Source of the DNA: Marinobacter halodurans
Lineage (GTDB): Bacteria; Pseudomonadota; Gammaproteobacteria; Pseudomonadales; Oleiphilaceae
Direction of reading: 5' to 3'
DNA: 64,000 nt
Assembly: GCF_004327985.1 (NCBI RefSeq)
Contig: NZ_SJDL01000016.1
Coordinates: forward strand, 33,168 to 97,167
The notes under the pieces are model-generated. The model was not told the DNA's origin, did no database searches, and was given only the letters and a program-made list of their open reading frames with translations. This document shows, piece by piece, positions 1 through 8,734 of the stretch. Every line of letters begins with the position of its first letter. Position 1 is the first letter of the stretch. Both the position numbers and the translations under genes were made by a program.

Positions 1-272
1 TGAACAAGATTAAGTACTCGTCGCTGTTGCTCTATTTGCTCCCGGAGCAGGTGGCTATTGCAGAAATCGTGGAAGCCTATGCGGTATTGGGCATCCGGGT
101 GTCCAAGCAGACGGTATTCAGTCGCTGGGTGAACGCAGGATTGCTGATCGAGACGGGCGAGCGAAGGGAATCCGGCAGCCGTGGTCGGGCGCCGATGCTG
201 TATCGGCTGACGGAGCGATCACTGTCCTATTTCGATAGCGAAATAGGGAAGAGCTACAAAACGCGCACTTGA
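1..272 (+). CDS. Hypothetical winged-helix-like protein (5' edge at window boundary)
   Basis: The reading frame runs in from the left edge. The first two bases are TG followed by AAC AAG ATT, so if the preceding base is A the true start is an ATG whose first base lies just outside the window; the internal TTG at 27 would be a weaker choice. That gives about 90 residues. The stretch VSKQTVFSRWVNAGLL looks like a recognition-helix region and is followed by a basic, glycine-rich turn (RRESGSRGRAP) and a possible wing strand (MLYRLTERSL), which suggests a small winged-helix DNA-binding protein. I do not recognise the family. Base composition is less GC-rich than the rest of the window. Confidence 0.45.
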   Translation, partial: NKIKYSSLLLYLLPEQVAIAEIVEAYAVLGIRVSKQTVFSRWVNAGLLIETGERRESGSRGRAPMLYRLTERSLSYFDSEIGKSYKTRT

Positions 273-635
273 TACGGGAGCAGGTTGGCGTAAGGGGGGC
301 TGAGCTCTTGCCGCTTGCAGATGATTTCCGTTTTTTGATGAGGACTGTATCATGGTCCTCGCAGTCATCCTGCAGGACGCAGGGCGTGGAAGTCATGGAA
401 AGGATGCAATGTTATTACCTCCCGAAGTCCGCTTTAAGGAATTACCCCTTGGAGCGATTGAAGACTTGTCTTACGACGTTTTACGTAAAAAACCACGGCA
501 ACCGTGACGCCCGTAAATTTGCCGGAACGCGCTTTTGAAGTGACTCATAGCTGATTTACCCGTTCGTTATCCGGTGGCTTTCCAAGGTGGAATGCCATAG
601 CAGCAATAACCCAATATCACCACAAGGACCGTGAA
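273..635. other. Gene-poor, relatively AT-rich gap
   Basis: No convincing gene is visible. A 32-codon ORF on the plus strand (409-507, ATG start, beginning MLLPPEVRFKELPLG) has protein-like composition but no usable ribosome binding site and no recognised family; an overlapping longer TTG ORF (269-538) looks spurious. The lower GC content, shared with the truncated ORF to the left, could mean decayed accessory DNA. Confidence 0.4.
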
Positions 636-1502
636 ATGCCCACCCCGCTGTACCAGCGCTTGCTGCCATTCCTGTGCAGCCTTGCCCTGCTATTCCCCGC
701 GTCTGAACTCCACGCCGAAAAACCACAACTCACCCTGGCCCAGGTCTACGAAAAGGGCGATGCCCTCAAAGGCTACTGGGTCAGCGAAAAACTCGACGGC
801 GTGCGGGCCTACTGGGACGGTGAGCACCTGATTTCGCGCCAGGGTCATGCGTTTCATCCGCCGGTGTGGTTTACCCGGGATTTTCCGGAGGTGCCGCTGG
901 ACGGTGAGTTGTGGATGGGGCGCGGGACCTTCTCCGAACTGTCCGGGGTGGTGCGCAAGCTGGAACCGGTGGACAGCGAGTGGCGGCAGGTGCATTACGA
1001 GATCTTTGATCTGCCCGGGAGTCATCGCCCGTTCTCGGAGCGGGTGGCGCGGATGCGATCGCTGCTCAAGCCTTCGCCATCCCCCTACCTCGCTATGATC
1101 GAACAGACGCCGGCAACCACGAGGGAAGCGTTGATGGCGCGTCTGGATGAAGTCGTCGATGAGGGCGGTGAAGGGCTGATGCTGCATCGGGGCGGCGCCC
1201 TGTATGAAGCCGGCCGCTCGGACGATTTGCTGAAGGTGAAGCGGTATCAGGATGCCGAGGCCACGGTGGTGGGCTATTCGCCGGGGAAGGGGAAGTACGA
1301 GGGCATGCTGGGCGCGCTGGTGGTGGAGCGTTCCGATGGCCGTCGGTTCAAGCTGGGTAGCGGGTTCAGTGATGAACAGCGTGCGGATCCTCCGGCGATG
1401 GGGGCGACGGTGACCTACAAATATTACGGGCTGACCTCCACCGGGTTGCCGCGGTTCGCCAGTTTTATGCGGGTTCGGGATGAGGAGCCGGTGGCGGAAT
1501 AG
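636..1502 (+). CDS. ligE: Periplasmic ATP-dependent DNA ligase, LigE type
   Basis: A 288-residue protein with a signal peptide (hydrophobic residues about 9-22, cleavage near LHA-EK) followed by a minimal ATP-dependent ligase core. Motif I is EKLDGVR with the adenylated lysine K52. Later motifs are visible: DGELWMG (motif III region), EGLMLHRG (motif IV) and LLKVKRYQD (motif V). There is no N-terminal DNA-binding domain or BRCT domain, as expected for the exported Lig E group, which is thought to seal nicks in DNA in the periplasm, perhaps during DNA uptake. The ATG at 636 follows an AAGGA motif by about 7 nt. The gene stands alone and converges with the endonuclease V gene. Confidence 0.88.
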   Translation: MPTPLYQRLLPFLCSLALLFPASELHAEKPQLTLAQVYEKGDALKGYWVSEKLDGVRAYWDGEHLISRQGHAFHPPVWFTRDFPEVPLDGELWMGRGTFSELSGVVRKLEPVDSEWRQVHYEIFDLPGSHRPFSERVARMRSLLKPSPSPYLAMIEQTPATTREALMARLDEVVDEGGEGLMLHRGGALYEAGRSDDLLKVKRYQDAEATVVGYSPGKGKYEGMLGALVVERSDGRRFKLGSGFSDEQRADPPAMGATVTYKYYGLTSTGLPRFASFMRVRDEEPVAE

Positions 1503-1554
1503 GAAACGGGGCCCGATGCGGTTCGCTGGGTTCACCGGCATCCTGCGTTTTGCT

Positions 1555-2256
1555 TTATTTGAGCCCTTCCAGGGTCTTAAGCCATTGCTGGCCGCGATTG
1601 GAGGCCAGGCCGTCCGCCCAGCGGGTGGTTTCCGGCAGGCGGTAGCGGGTGATGCAGGCCATGACGTGGTCGATGGCGGTGGGCAGGCTGATGCGGTGGC
1701 CGGGCGAGATGAAGAGCGGTTTCACCCCTGAGCGGGTGCGCAGGACCGCGCCGATGGTCTCGTCGCCGTCCTTCAAGGGCGTCCATTCGCCTTTGCCTTC
1801 CGGCACTGGGCCGTGGGTGCCGGTGAGGCGGCTTTTGCCGACGCCGATGCTGGGCAGGCCGGTCAGCAATCCGATGTGCGTGGCAATGCCGAGTCGGCGG
1901 GGGTGGGCGATGCCCTGGCCGTCGCAGAGTAGCAGGTCGGGCAGGGTCTCAAGCTGTTTCAACGCTTCGAGGATGACCGGGCATTCCCGGAAGGACAGCA
2001 GGCCCGGCACGTAGGGAAACCGGGTTGGTAGCCGGGCCAGTGTGTAGTCGATCGGCGTCAGGTCGTTCAGGTTCAGGACAACGACGGCCGCCCGCGTTGT
2101 CTGGCCATTGTCCTCGAACCCGGCATCGACGCCCGCCACGGTCCTGACGTCGGGCAGGTCATCCTCGGTGCGGACCTGGGCCCGCAATGATTGTTGCAGG
2201 GCAATCGCGTCCTTGGGCGTAAGATCAGCCCACTCGGTGCTGAGGTCCGGCAGCAT
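1555..2256 (-). CDS. nfi: Endonuclease V (deoxyinosine 3'-endonuclease)
   Basis: Cleaves the second phosphodiester 3' of deoxyinosine in DNA and starts repair of deaminated adenine. All known active-site elements are visible: D44 in VAGVDAGF, the wedge segment [11 protein letters not shown] with Y82 and E91, then D112 and H118 in [13 protein letters not shown]. From the ATG at 2256 the protein is 233 residues, normal for the family. I chose this start because AAGGAG lies 5 nt upstream; an in-frame extension to 2286 lacks such a site. It is encoded head-to-head with the beta-helix gene across a gap of about 125 nt. Confidence 0.92.
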   Translation of the reverse strand: MLPDLSTEWADLTPKDAIALQQSLRAQVRTEDDLPDVRTVAGVDAGFEDNGQTTRAAVVVLNLNDLTPIDYTLARLPTRFPYVPGLLSFRECPVILEALKQLETLPDLLLCDGQGIAHPRRLGIATHIGLLTGLPSIGVGKSRLTGTHGPVPEGKGEWTPLKDGDETIGAVLRTRSGVKPLFISPGHRISLPTAIDHVMACITRYRLPETTRWADGLASNRGQQWLKTLEGLK

Positions 2257-2381
2257 GACCACTCCTTGACGATTCGTTAATGGCACGTTGATCGAAAATC
2301 CGACAGAGTATCAACCTCTTGTCTGGCTTCGATCGTATCGGAGCCAGTAAACCCGATCAGTAATCAAAGGAGTGTGCCGCG

Positions 2382-3479
2382 ATGGCGGATGCCGGCGCAA
2401 TCAGAAAGACCGGCCAACGGTTTGTTTTGATCCTGCTGGCCCTGATTGCCCTGGACTCACTGGCTTGGGCCGATAGCGGAGATGCGTGCAATCGCAGGGT
2501 CACGCCAGGTGAAGATCTACAGGTGGCCCTGGACGGTCTGCCGGATAACGGGAGCCATCAAACGGTCTGTCTCGATGCCGGCACGTTTCACCTGCAGGAC
2601 ATGGTCACCCTGGAACGCAGCAACCTGACGCTGCAAGGGGCCGGCCCCGACAAGACGATCCTGCAAATGGCCTCCAGGGTCTCCAGCCCTGTCCTGGTCC
2701 TGGGCGATGCCTATCATCAGGAGCCCCGGCACCCGATCAACCAGGTGACGGTGGAAGGCATGGGTGTTCACGGCGGGGGCCACAGCGATAGCGAATTCCG
2801 GCCAGATCTGCCGTACCTGAGCAACAGTGGCCTGATTGTCCGCCGCGGCGAGCAGATCACGCTGCGCAACCTGGAGCTGAGTGACTGCCGCAGCGCCTGC
2901 CTGCTCACGGAGTACCACAGCCAAAACGTGCTGATGGAGAACAATCACGTCAGCGGTGCCGAATGGGACGGTATCTCCCTGAACCGGGCCGGGCCGACGC
3001 GGATTATCGGCAACACCATCGAGAACAACACGGCGGCGGGAATTACCGTGGAATTCATGGAAGGCAGTGAAATCCGGAACAACGTGATTGCCGGCAACGG
3101 CTCCCATGGCCTCTATCTGGCGGATGCCGAGCACAACCGGTTCGAGAACAATGTGATCCGCAACAACGCTGGGGCGGGTGTTTTCCTGACCTGCTCCGTT
3201 CGGGACCGTGACCCGGTCCTGTGCTGGGACAACAGTTTCAGTCGGGACAACACCTTTGTGGATAACCGGTTCGAGCACAACCGCTTCGGCTATCAGGTGG
3301 CTGTGGACAAGGCGGCGAACTGCCAGGACTTTCCGTCGCCGCCGAATGTCTCCCGGGGGGATATATTCGTGGCCAGCCCCAACCATGAACCGGCCTGGGA
3401 GCAGTATGGGCGTTGCCTCGCCTACGACGGCAGTAAATCGGTGGAAACGGTCAGTCGAACGGAGGCCGGAGCCCGTTAG
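2382..3479 (+). CDS. Exported right-handed parallel beta-helix repeat protein
   Basis: A 365-residue protein with an N-terminal signal peptide (hydrophobic residues about 14-29, cleavage near WA-DS) and a long run of beta-helix rungs. Repeated units such as ENNHVSGAEWDGI, GNTIENNTAAGI, NNVIAGNGSHGLYL and NNVIRNNAGAGVFL are typical PbH1 coils of about 22 residues with asparagine ladders. The fold is shared by pectate lyases, alginate epimerases and NosD-like proteins, but I see no catalytic signature that fixes a substrate. Several cysteines suggest disulfides in the periplasm or outside the cell. A strong RBS (AAGGAG) precedes the ATG. Confidence 0.8.
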   Translation: MADAGAIRKTGQRFVLILLALIALDSLAWADSGDACNRRVTPGEDLQVALDGLPDNGSHQTVCLDAGTFHLQDMVTLERSNLTLQGAGPDKTILQMASRVSSPVLVLGDAYHQEPRHPINQVTVEGMGVHGGGHSDSEFRPDLPYLSNSGLIVRRGEQITLRNLELSDCRSACLLTEYHSQNVLMENNHVSGAEWDGISLNRAGPTRIIGNTIENNTAAGITVEFMEGSEIRNNVIAGNGSHGLYLADAEHNRFENNVIRNNAGAGVFLTCSVRDRDPVLCWDNSFSRDNTFVDNRFEHNRFGYQVAVDKAANCQDFPSPPNVSRGDIFVASPNHEPAWEQYGRCLAYDGSKSVETVSRTEAGAR

Positions 3480-3495
3480 CGTAGAAGCTCCGGCC
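3464..3495. terminator. Hairpin at the 3' ends of two convergent genes
   Basis: Perfect 9-bp stem GGCCGGAGC / GCTCCGGCC with a 14-nt loop that contains the stop codon of the beta-helix gene. There is no U-tract, so intrinsic termination is uncertain; the position just before the end of the convergent DUF4332 gene fits a terminator or an mRNA-end stabiliser. Confidence 0.45.
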
Positions 3496-3504
3496 AGTGC
3501 CTGT

Positions 3505-3909
3505 TTAGTGGGATATGATCCGGGGTAATGTCTTGGCCTGCTGGATCCAGTCTTCCAACTGGCTCAGCCCGGGTAACTGGCGCACCAGCTTGCGTTCGTC
3601 GTTGACCTCAACCATTTTCGCGCGAAGACTGTCCGCCTTGCGTTGGGCGAGCTCCGGTACGGTGTCGACGCCGGCGTATTCGAGAAGATCGGCATATTGG
3701 GTGCTGATGCCGTTGATCCGGGCCAGGTCCGCCCGGTTCACCCACCCCAGGATCAGCTTCTCGCTGATGCCGGTCTGGTGGGCGGTGGTGCGGCGTCCCT
3801 TGGGATCGCTGCAGGCCTTCAGCAGGTCGGCCAGGGTATGGATATCGACCCGTTCCAGCTTGCTGGCGTAGGTGTCGCCAATCCCTTCAATGTCGGACAG
3901 TTTGCTCAT
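3505..3909 (-). CDS. DUF4332 helix-hairpin-helix protein
   Basis: A 134-residue soluble protein made of two tandem helix-hairpin-helix units: LSDIEGIGDTYASKLERVDI near the N terminus and LARINGISTQYADLLEYAGV near residue 62. This is the DUF4332 architecture, related to HhH domains of DNA polymerases and ligases, so non-specific nucleic acid binding is plausible, but the function is unknown. No signal peptide or membrane segment. It stands alone, with a 273-nt gap to the next gene. Confidence 0.8.
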   Translation of the reverse strand: MSKLSDIEGIGDTYASKLERVDIHTLADLLKACSDPKGRRTTAHQTGISEKLILGWVNRADLARINGISTQYADLLEYAGVDTVPELAQRKADSLRAKMVEVNDERKLVRQLPGLSQLEDWIQQAKTLPRIISH

Positions 3910-4182
3910 CGTGTCGCTCCCCTAGCAGTCGCCGGACTGTGCGGACAGTCCGCAAACCGGCCGCACCGGGCGGGGCTTCGCGCCGGGCCGTAAACCGGGC
4001 AGCCGGGTGACCTTGAGACCAGTGGTTCGATCTGGCCTAATGCCGCTCCTTCAATTTAGTCGACGGCGGCCAAAGTGAAAAGTCATCGCAGCCGTAACGG
4101 GACGGTAACTGGCCCTTTGCCGGAAGCCAGTGCTAGTCTGCTTTGCAATCCGAAAAAAACTCCGCACCGCCAGGGAATTGCG

Positions 4183-5493
4183 ATGCCATCCGAAGTCAGT
4201 CCGACTGCTGTACCCACCGCCGGAAGTCGGCGCGCCCTCTGGTCCTGGGCCTTCTACGATTGGGCCAACAGTGCCTTCTTCACCATCATCCTCACCTTCG
4301 TGTTTGCCCGTTATTTCAGCCAGTCCGTGGTGCAGGACGACGTGGCCGGCACCGAGGCCTGGGGCAATATCGTGGGGGTGTCCGGCCTGTTCATCGCGGT
4401 CCTGGCGCCGATTCTCGGGGCCATTGCCGACCAGTCCGGTCGCCTCAAGCCCTGGCTGGTGACGTTTACCCTGCTGTGCGTGTTCGCCAGTGGCATGCTC
4501 TGGTTCATCACGCCGGGCGCCGACCAGTTCTGGCCGGCGGCGATCTGGGTGGGCCTGGGGATCCTTGGCGCCGAATTCGCCTTTATCTTCTACAACGCCA
4601 TGCTGCCGGAGCTGGCCACGCCGGATCACGTGGGGCGCTGGTCCGGTTGGGGCTGGGGACTGGGCTATGTGGGTGGCGTGCTGAGCCTGGTGGTGGCCCT
4701 GTATGCCTTCATTGAGCCGGAGGGCGCCTGGCTGGGGCTGGATGTGGCGCAGGCGGAACACGTGCGGGCCACTTTCGTGCTGGTGGCGGTGTGGTACCTG
4801 GTGTTCTCACTGCCCATCTTCTTCCTGACGCCGGACCGACCGCCCACCGGGATGCCCGCCGGACGGGCCGTTCGCGCCGGTCTCGCCCAGATTGCCGAGT
4901 CCATCCGTCACGTGCGCCAGTACCGGCATATCCTGCGGTTCCTGATTGCACGCATGATCTACACCGACGGTCTGGCCACGGTGTTCACGTTTGGTGGCGT
5001 CTATGCCGCGGGGACGTTCGGGATGGAGCAGACCCAGGTGCTGCAGTTCGCCATTGCCCTGAACATCACCGCCGGGCTGGGGGCGGTGGGCTTTGCCTGG
5101 GTGGACGACGCCATTGGCGGTCGGAACACGGTGCTGCTGTCGCTGGTGGGGCTGGGCGCCAGTGCGCTGGCGATCCTGGTGGTGGACTCGGTAGCGGGCT
5201 TCTGGGCCTGGGGCATGATCCTGGGGATCTTTGTCGGCCCGCTGCAGTCGGCCAGCCGCTCCTACCTGGCCCGGGTGGCGCCGGAGCACCTGCAGACGGA
5301 GATGTTTGGTCTGTTTGCCTTCTCCGGCAAGGCCACGGCGTTTGCCGGTCCGTTGCTGGTGGGCTCGGTCACGGCGCTGACCGGCAGCCAGCGCTGGGGC
5401 ATGGCCACGATCCTGGCTTTCCTGCTGATCGGCTTCCTGTTGATGCTGACCGTCCCCTCGGCCGAACGCGTGAAGGCAGCGGCGACGGCTTGA
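4183..5493 (+). CDS. UMF1/Atg22-type MFS transporter
   Basis: A 436-residue polytopic membrane protein with about 11-12 hydrophobic helices. The start SWAFYDWANSAFFTIILTF is the hallmark of the UMF1 family (related to yeast Atg22, a vacuolar amino acid effluxer). The loop QSASRSYLARVAPE near the C terminus matches the family's second conserved motif. The substrate in bacteria is not established; amino acid or other small-solute export is a guess. I placed the start at the ATG at 4183 (MPSEVSPTAV) because the upstream in-frame extension lacks membrane-protein character and the AGGGAA before 4183 can act as RBS. A threonine dehydratase-like gene follows 52 nt downstream. Confidence 0.85.
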   Translation: MPSEVSPTAVPTAGSRRALWSWAFYDWANSAFFTIILTFVFARYFSQSVVQDDVAGTEAWGNIVGVSGLFIAVLAPILGAIADQSGRLKPWLVTFTLLCVFASGMLWFITPGADQFWPAAIWVGLGILGAEFAFIFYNAMLPELATPDHVGRWSGWGWGLGYVGGVLSLVVALYAFIEPEGAWLGLDVAQAEHVRATFVLVAVWYLVFSLPIFFLTPDRPPTGMPAGRAVRAGLAQIAESIRHVRQYRHILRFLIARMIYTDGLATVFTFGGVYAAGTFGMEQTQVLQFAIALNITAGLGAVGFAWVDDAIGGRNTVLLSLVGLGASALAILVVDSVAGFWAWGMILGIFVGPLQSASRSYLARVAPEHLQTEMFGLFAFSGKATAFAGPLLVGSVTALTGSQRWGMATILAFLLIGFLLMLTVPSAERVKAAATA

Positions 5494-5545
5494 TACCCGT
5501 TGCCGGAGGGTTCAGTCTGGCGATATGCATGACTCCGGAGGGCCT

Positions 5546-6514
5546 ATGACTCACACCGCCATTCCGGATGCCCGGGCCGTCCACGAGGCCGAAGCCCGCA
5601 TCCGGCCCTACCTGTCCGAAACACCCCTGCTTCAGGTGCCCGACCTGGACGCCGTGATGGGAGCGCCGCTCCACCTCAAACTGGAAAGCCTGCAGCGCAC
5701 CGGCAGCTTCAAGGCCCGCGGCGCGCTCAACTGGGTGCTGACGGCCGAGCCGGAAGAGTTGCACCAGGGGCTGGTGACGGTCTCTGCCGGCAATCATGCC
5801 CTGGCACTGGCCTGGGCGGCGGCGATGCGGGAGGTCCCGCTGACCGTGGTGATGCCCGCAGGCTCCAGCCCCCTGAAAGTCCGCGGTACTGAAGCGCTGG
5901 GGGCAAAGGTGATCGTCCAGGGCACGATCCAGGAAGCGGTGGCTCATTGCCATCGCCTGCGTGATGAATCCGGGCTGACGCTGGTGCACCCCTACGACGA
6001 TCCACGGGTCATGGCCGGTCAGGGTACCGTCGGCCTGGAACTGCTGCGCCAGGGGCCGGATATCGGTCGTGTGCTGTGTCCCATAGGCGGCGGCGGTCTG
6101 ATTTCCGGGCTGGGTCTGGCGTTGAAGGCGGCGCGGCCGGGGATCGAACTGATCGGTGTGGAACCGGCCGGGGCGCCGACCATGCGGCATGCCTGGGATT
6201 GCCAGGATGCCGCCGCGGCACTGGATCGGGTGGACACCTGGGCGGCGAGCCTGGCGCCGGCGGCGGTGGGTGAGAACACTTACGCCGCGAGTCGGAAGGT
6301 GGTGGACGACATCCTGACCGTCAGTGAGGCATCCATTCGTCAGGCGACGCGGCACCTGCTGTCCAGCGGCCATCTGCTGGTGGAGCCGGGGGCGGCCGTC
6401 GGCCTGGCGGCATTGATCGAGCATCGCTTCCCGGCTGCAACGGGCGATACCGTGCTGGTGCTGACCGGTGCCAACCTGGACCTGGATCAGGTCGATCGCT
6501 GTCTGACCGACTGA
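5546..6514 (+). CDS. PLP-dependent threonine/serine dehydratase
   Basis: Fold-type II PLP enzyme of 322 residues. The Schiff-base lysine is K56 in GSFKARGA; the substrate loop is SAGNHA; the phosphate-binding glycine loop is GGGGLISG. It should deaminate L-threonine or L-serine to the 2-oxo acid and ammonia. There is no C-terminal ACT-like regulatory domain, so it is of the catabolic or broad-specificity type and not the isoleucine-regulated IlvA; a serine racemase activity cannot be excluded. The ATG at 5546 follows GGAGGG closely; an upstream ATG at 5525 has no good RBS. Its stop codon abuts the stop of the convergent DUF3422 gene. Confidence 0.87.
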   Translation: MTHTAIPDARAVHEAEARIRPYLSETPLLQVPDLDAVMGAPLHLKLESLQRTGSFKARGALNWVLTAEPEELHQGLVTVSAGNHALALAWAAAMREVPLTVVMPAGSSPLKVRGTEALGAKVIVQGTIQEAVAHCHRLRDESGLTLVHPYDDPRVMAGQGTVGLELLRQGPDIGRVLCPIGGGGLISGLGLALKAARPGIELIGVEPAGAPTMRHAWDCQDAAAALDRVDTWAASLAPAAVGENTYAASRKVVDDILTVSEASIRQATRHLLSSGHLLVEPGAAVGLAALIEHRFPAATGDTVLVLTGANLDLDQVDRCLTD

Positions 6515-7837
6515 TTACTGGTGTCGCGCCATCCTCAGGAAGCGGTGATGGATCCGCCGGACCCCCAGGAAAACGCCGCCCAGGACCACCGGAATCGCGA
6601 TCCCCAGCACCAGCGATTTGTTAAACGCCCAGCCGTTGTCGTGGGCGGCGTCCAGGCCCAGTTTCAGCAGGCCGATCAGGTAGTAGCTGATGGCCACCAC
6701 CGACAGTCCTTCCACCGTGTGCTGCATCATCAGTTGGATTTTCGAGCGTCGGTCCATGGAGCTCAACAGCTCCCGGTTCTGGTTCTGGATCGCCAACTCC
6801 ACCCGGGTACGCATCATTTCTGACGCCCGGTCGACGCGGCGGGACAGGTCTTCCAGTCGTTCGCCCACGGACTGGCAGGTCTCCACGGCCGGGGTCAGGC
6901 GCCGGGTCATGAACTCGGTGAGGGTCAGGTGACCGCTCAACTCGTCCTCCCGCAGGGCTGCGAGGCGGGATAGGACCAGCTGGTGATAGGCGCGTGTCGC
7001 CGTGAAACGGAAAGTGGAGCGGGCGCGGAAGGCCTCGATGCGGGCGGCGATGTCGGTCAGCCGGGCCAGGATGGCCGGTTCGTCGACATCTGCGTTATCG
7101 GCCAGCGCCTGGGTGATGTCCGCCAGGGTCTGGTCCATGTCCGCCAGTCGGGGTGAGATGTCACGGGCCAGGGGCAGTGCCAGGAGCGCCATCAGGCGAT
7201 AGGTTTCGATTTCCATCACCCGCTGGGTCAGCCGTCCCAGTTGGCTGTCGGACATGTGGTGGTTGAGGATCATGAAGCGGCCAAAGCCGTCGCTGTGCAG
7301 CCGGAACGTGCCCCAGATCCGCGCCGCCCCCTCCTGCGGGCTGCTGCCCACCAGGCGCAGGTCCTCGAACCAGGGGCGCACTCGCGCCAGATCCACGTCC
7401 GGGCCGCCGGCGACCTGCTGCACATCCAGGTGGAACGCCGCAACCACGGTCCCCTGCAACTGTTCCAGCCAGCCCTTGGGCAGGTGGGTGATGCCGGTCG
7501 ACGTAAACGGATCGGCGTCGGGATCGGCTTGGCTGGTGAACGTATAGGAGGCGAACTCCAGGTGCATCTCCCGGCGGATACGCAGGGTGCCGAAATCCTT
7601 CTCATAGCAGCCCACTTCGTGGACCGGCGCCTCGAATCCCAGCAGCCGGTGCAGGTGCTGCAGGTGGCGGAACTGCTCGCGCCGCCGGCCCGGTGTGGTC
7701 AGCAACGCGATATGGGTGACCCGCGCCGGGCTGCTCAGGACCTGGAACGGCCGTGAGTGCAGCTCGTTATAGAGCTCATCGCGCAGTGGGTGCAGGTCGA
7801 GCCGGCCGAGTGACGGGTGCAAGACAATGTTCCTCAA
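6515..7837 (-). CDS. DUF3422 family membrane protein
   Basis: A 440-residue protein matching the DUF3422 family: the N-terminal stretch LRDELYNELHSRPFQ is characteristic, the middle is helical and probably coiled coil, and two transmembrane helices occupy about residues 370-425. The large N-terminal part is probably cytoplasmic. Function is unknown; the layout (long helical domain plus C-terminal two-helix hairpin) is superficially like CorA-type proteins, but no GMN motif is present. The gene ends directly against the dehydratase gene with no spacer. Confidence 0.82.
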   Translation of the reverse strand: MRNIVLHPSLGRLDLHPLRDELYNELHSRPFQVLSSPARVTHIALLTTPGRRREQFRHLQHLHRLLGFEAPVHEVGCYEKDFGTLRIRREMHLEFASYTFTSQADPDADPFTSTGITHLPKGWLEQLQGTVVAAFHLDVQQVAGGPDVDLARVRPWFEDLRLVGSSPQEGAARIWGTFRLHSDGFGRFMILNHHMSDSQLGRLTQRVMEIETYRLMALLALPLARDISPRLADMDQTLADITQALADNADVDEPAILARLTDIAARIEAFRARSTFRFTATRAYHQLVLSRLAALREDELSGHLTLTEFMTRRLTPAVETCQSVGERLEDLSRRVDRASEMMRTRVELAIQNQNRELLSSMDRRSKIQLMMQHTVEGLSVVAISYYLIGLLKLGLDAAHDNGWAFNKSLVLGIAIPVVLGGVFLGVRRIHHRFLRMARHQ

Positions 7838-8019
7838 TGGGTTTTACAGCGGTCCTGTCAGAACCATAGGCCAAAGCGATGGCGGCGGGAAGGAGACGAT
7901 GGGCGTACGCTGGTGCGCATAAAGGTGTGTCGGAAAAATTCACACATCTTGTTCAGGTTGAGGATGTTCCGTTGATTTTTTCAGGTAAAAGTGCTGATTC
8001 AGGAGGGTAAAGCGGTTTA

Positions 8020-8035
8020 TGGATCGTATTTTGCT
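8020..8035 (+). promoter_or_regulatory. Sigma-54 (RpoN) type promoter, -24/-12
   Basis: TGGATCGTATTTTGCT has the invariant GG and GC separated by exactly 10 bp and fits the consensus TGGCACG-N4-TTGCW at all key positions except CA at -22/-21. It lies about 63 nt upstream of the PEP-CTERM gene start, so transcription would begin near 8046. Sigma-54 promoters with PrsK/PrsR control are known for PEP-CTERM genes. Confidence 0.65.
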
Positions 8036-8097
8036 ACATGGGGGCGTCCCTGATGGGCAACCCTGTATGGAACGAATGCCGAAACTAAGGAGCGATT

Positions 8098-8685
8098 ATG
8101 TACAAGGGAGCAATGCTATTGGCTGGATGCCTGCTGGCGGCCAACGCCGGCGCTGCAACGATCCACTTCACCGGTAATATCGAATACCACAACGATGTCG
8201 TCTACACCTACTTCACCCTCGATAACGACGCGGACGACGTGCGCATCTGGACGGATTCGTATCAGGGGGGAATCAACTTTGATCCGATCACGGCACTCTG
8301 GAATGCAGACGGGTCACTGATTGATGAAAACGACGACAACAGTGGCATCAATCCGTCGACCCAGACCAGCTATGACTCAGGGTTTTCACTGAGCAGCCTG
8401 GCGGCGGGGAATTACATCTTTACCATCGCCACCTTTAACAACGCGGCGCAAGGCAACATGCTGTCCGACGGGTTCGCATACGACGGCCTGGATCCGATTC
8501 CCCTGGCCGAATGGGATCAGCCCGCCAGTCACGAGGGCATGGGTCCGAACTGGAGCCTTTGGCTGGACGGCGTCGACAGCGCTTCCAACCCGGACGATGC
8601 GGCGTCCGTTCCCGAGCCGTCCTCCGTCGCCCTGTTGGGGCTGGGTCTGCTGGGCCTGGGACTGCGTCGCGCCCGTCGCGGTTGA
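8098..8685 (+). CDS. PEP-CTERM sorting domain protein, DVUA0089-like
   Basis: A 195-residue secreted protein. Residues 1-19 form a signal peptide (cleavage near AGA-AT). The middle (FTLDNDADDVRIWTDSY, then an acidic Asn/Asp-rich stretch and LAAGNYIFTIATFNN) resembles the DVUA0089 type of PEP-CTERM proteins. The C terminus is a classical tripartite signal: VPEPSS, a hydrophobic leucine/glycine helix and the basic tail RRARRG. Such proteins are processed by exosortase (EpsH) and linked to exopolysaccharide or biofilm; no exosortase gene is in this window. A good RBS (AAGGAG) precedes the ATG, with a sigma-54-type promoter further upstream. Confidence 0.85.
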   Translation: MYKGAMLLAGCLLAANAGAATIHFTGNIEYHNDVVYTYFTLDNDADDVRIWTDSYQGGINFDPITALWNADGSLIDENDDNSGINPSTQTSYDSGFSLSSLAAGNYIFTIATFNNAAQGNMLSDGFAYDGLDPIPLAEWDQPASHEGMGPNWSLWLDGVDSASNPDDAASVPEPSSVALLGLGLLGLGLRRARRG

Positions 8686-8691
8686 GTCCCT

Positions 8692-8721
8692 GCGAGCTGG
8701 CGTGACAGGACGCCAGCTCGC
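8692..8721. terminator. Strong hairpin between convergent genes
   Basis: Perfect 12-bp stem GCGAGCTGGCGT / ACGCCAGCTCGC with a 6-nt loop, placed 7 nt after the PEP-CTERM stop codon and 13 nt from the end of the convergent membrane-protein gene. No long U-tract on either strand, but stem strength and position fit a bidirectional terminator. Confidence 0.6.
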
Positions 8722-8734
8722 TCACAGCATCTTC

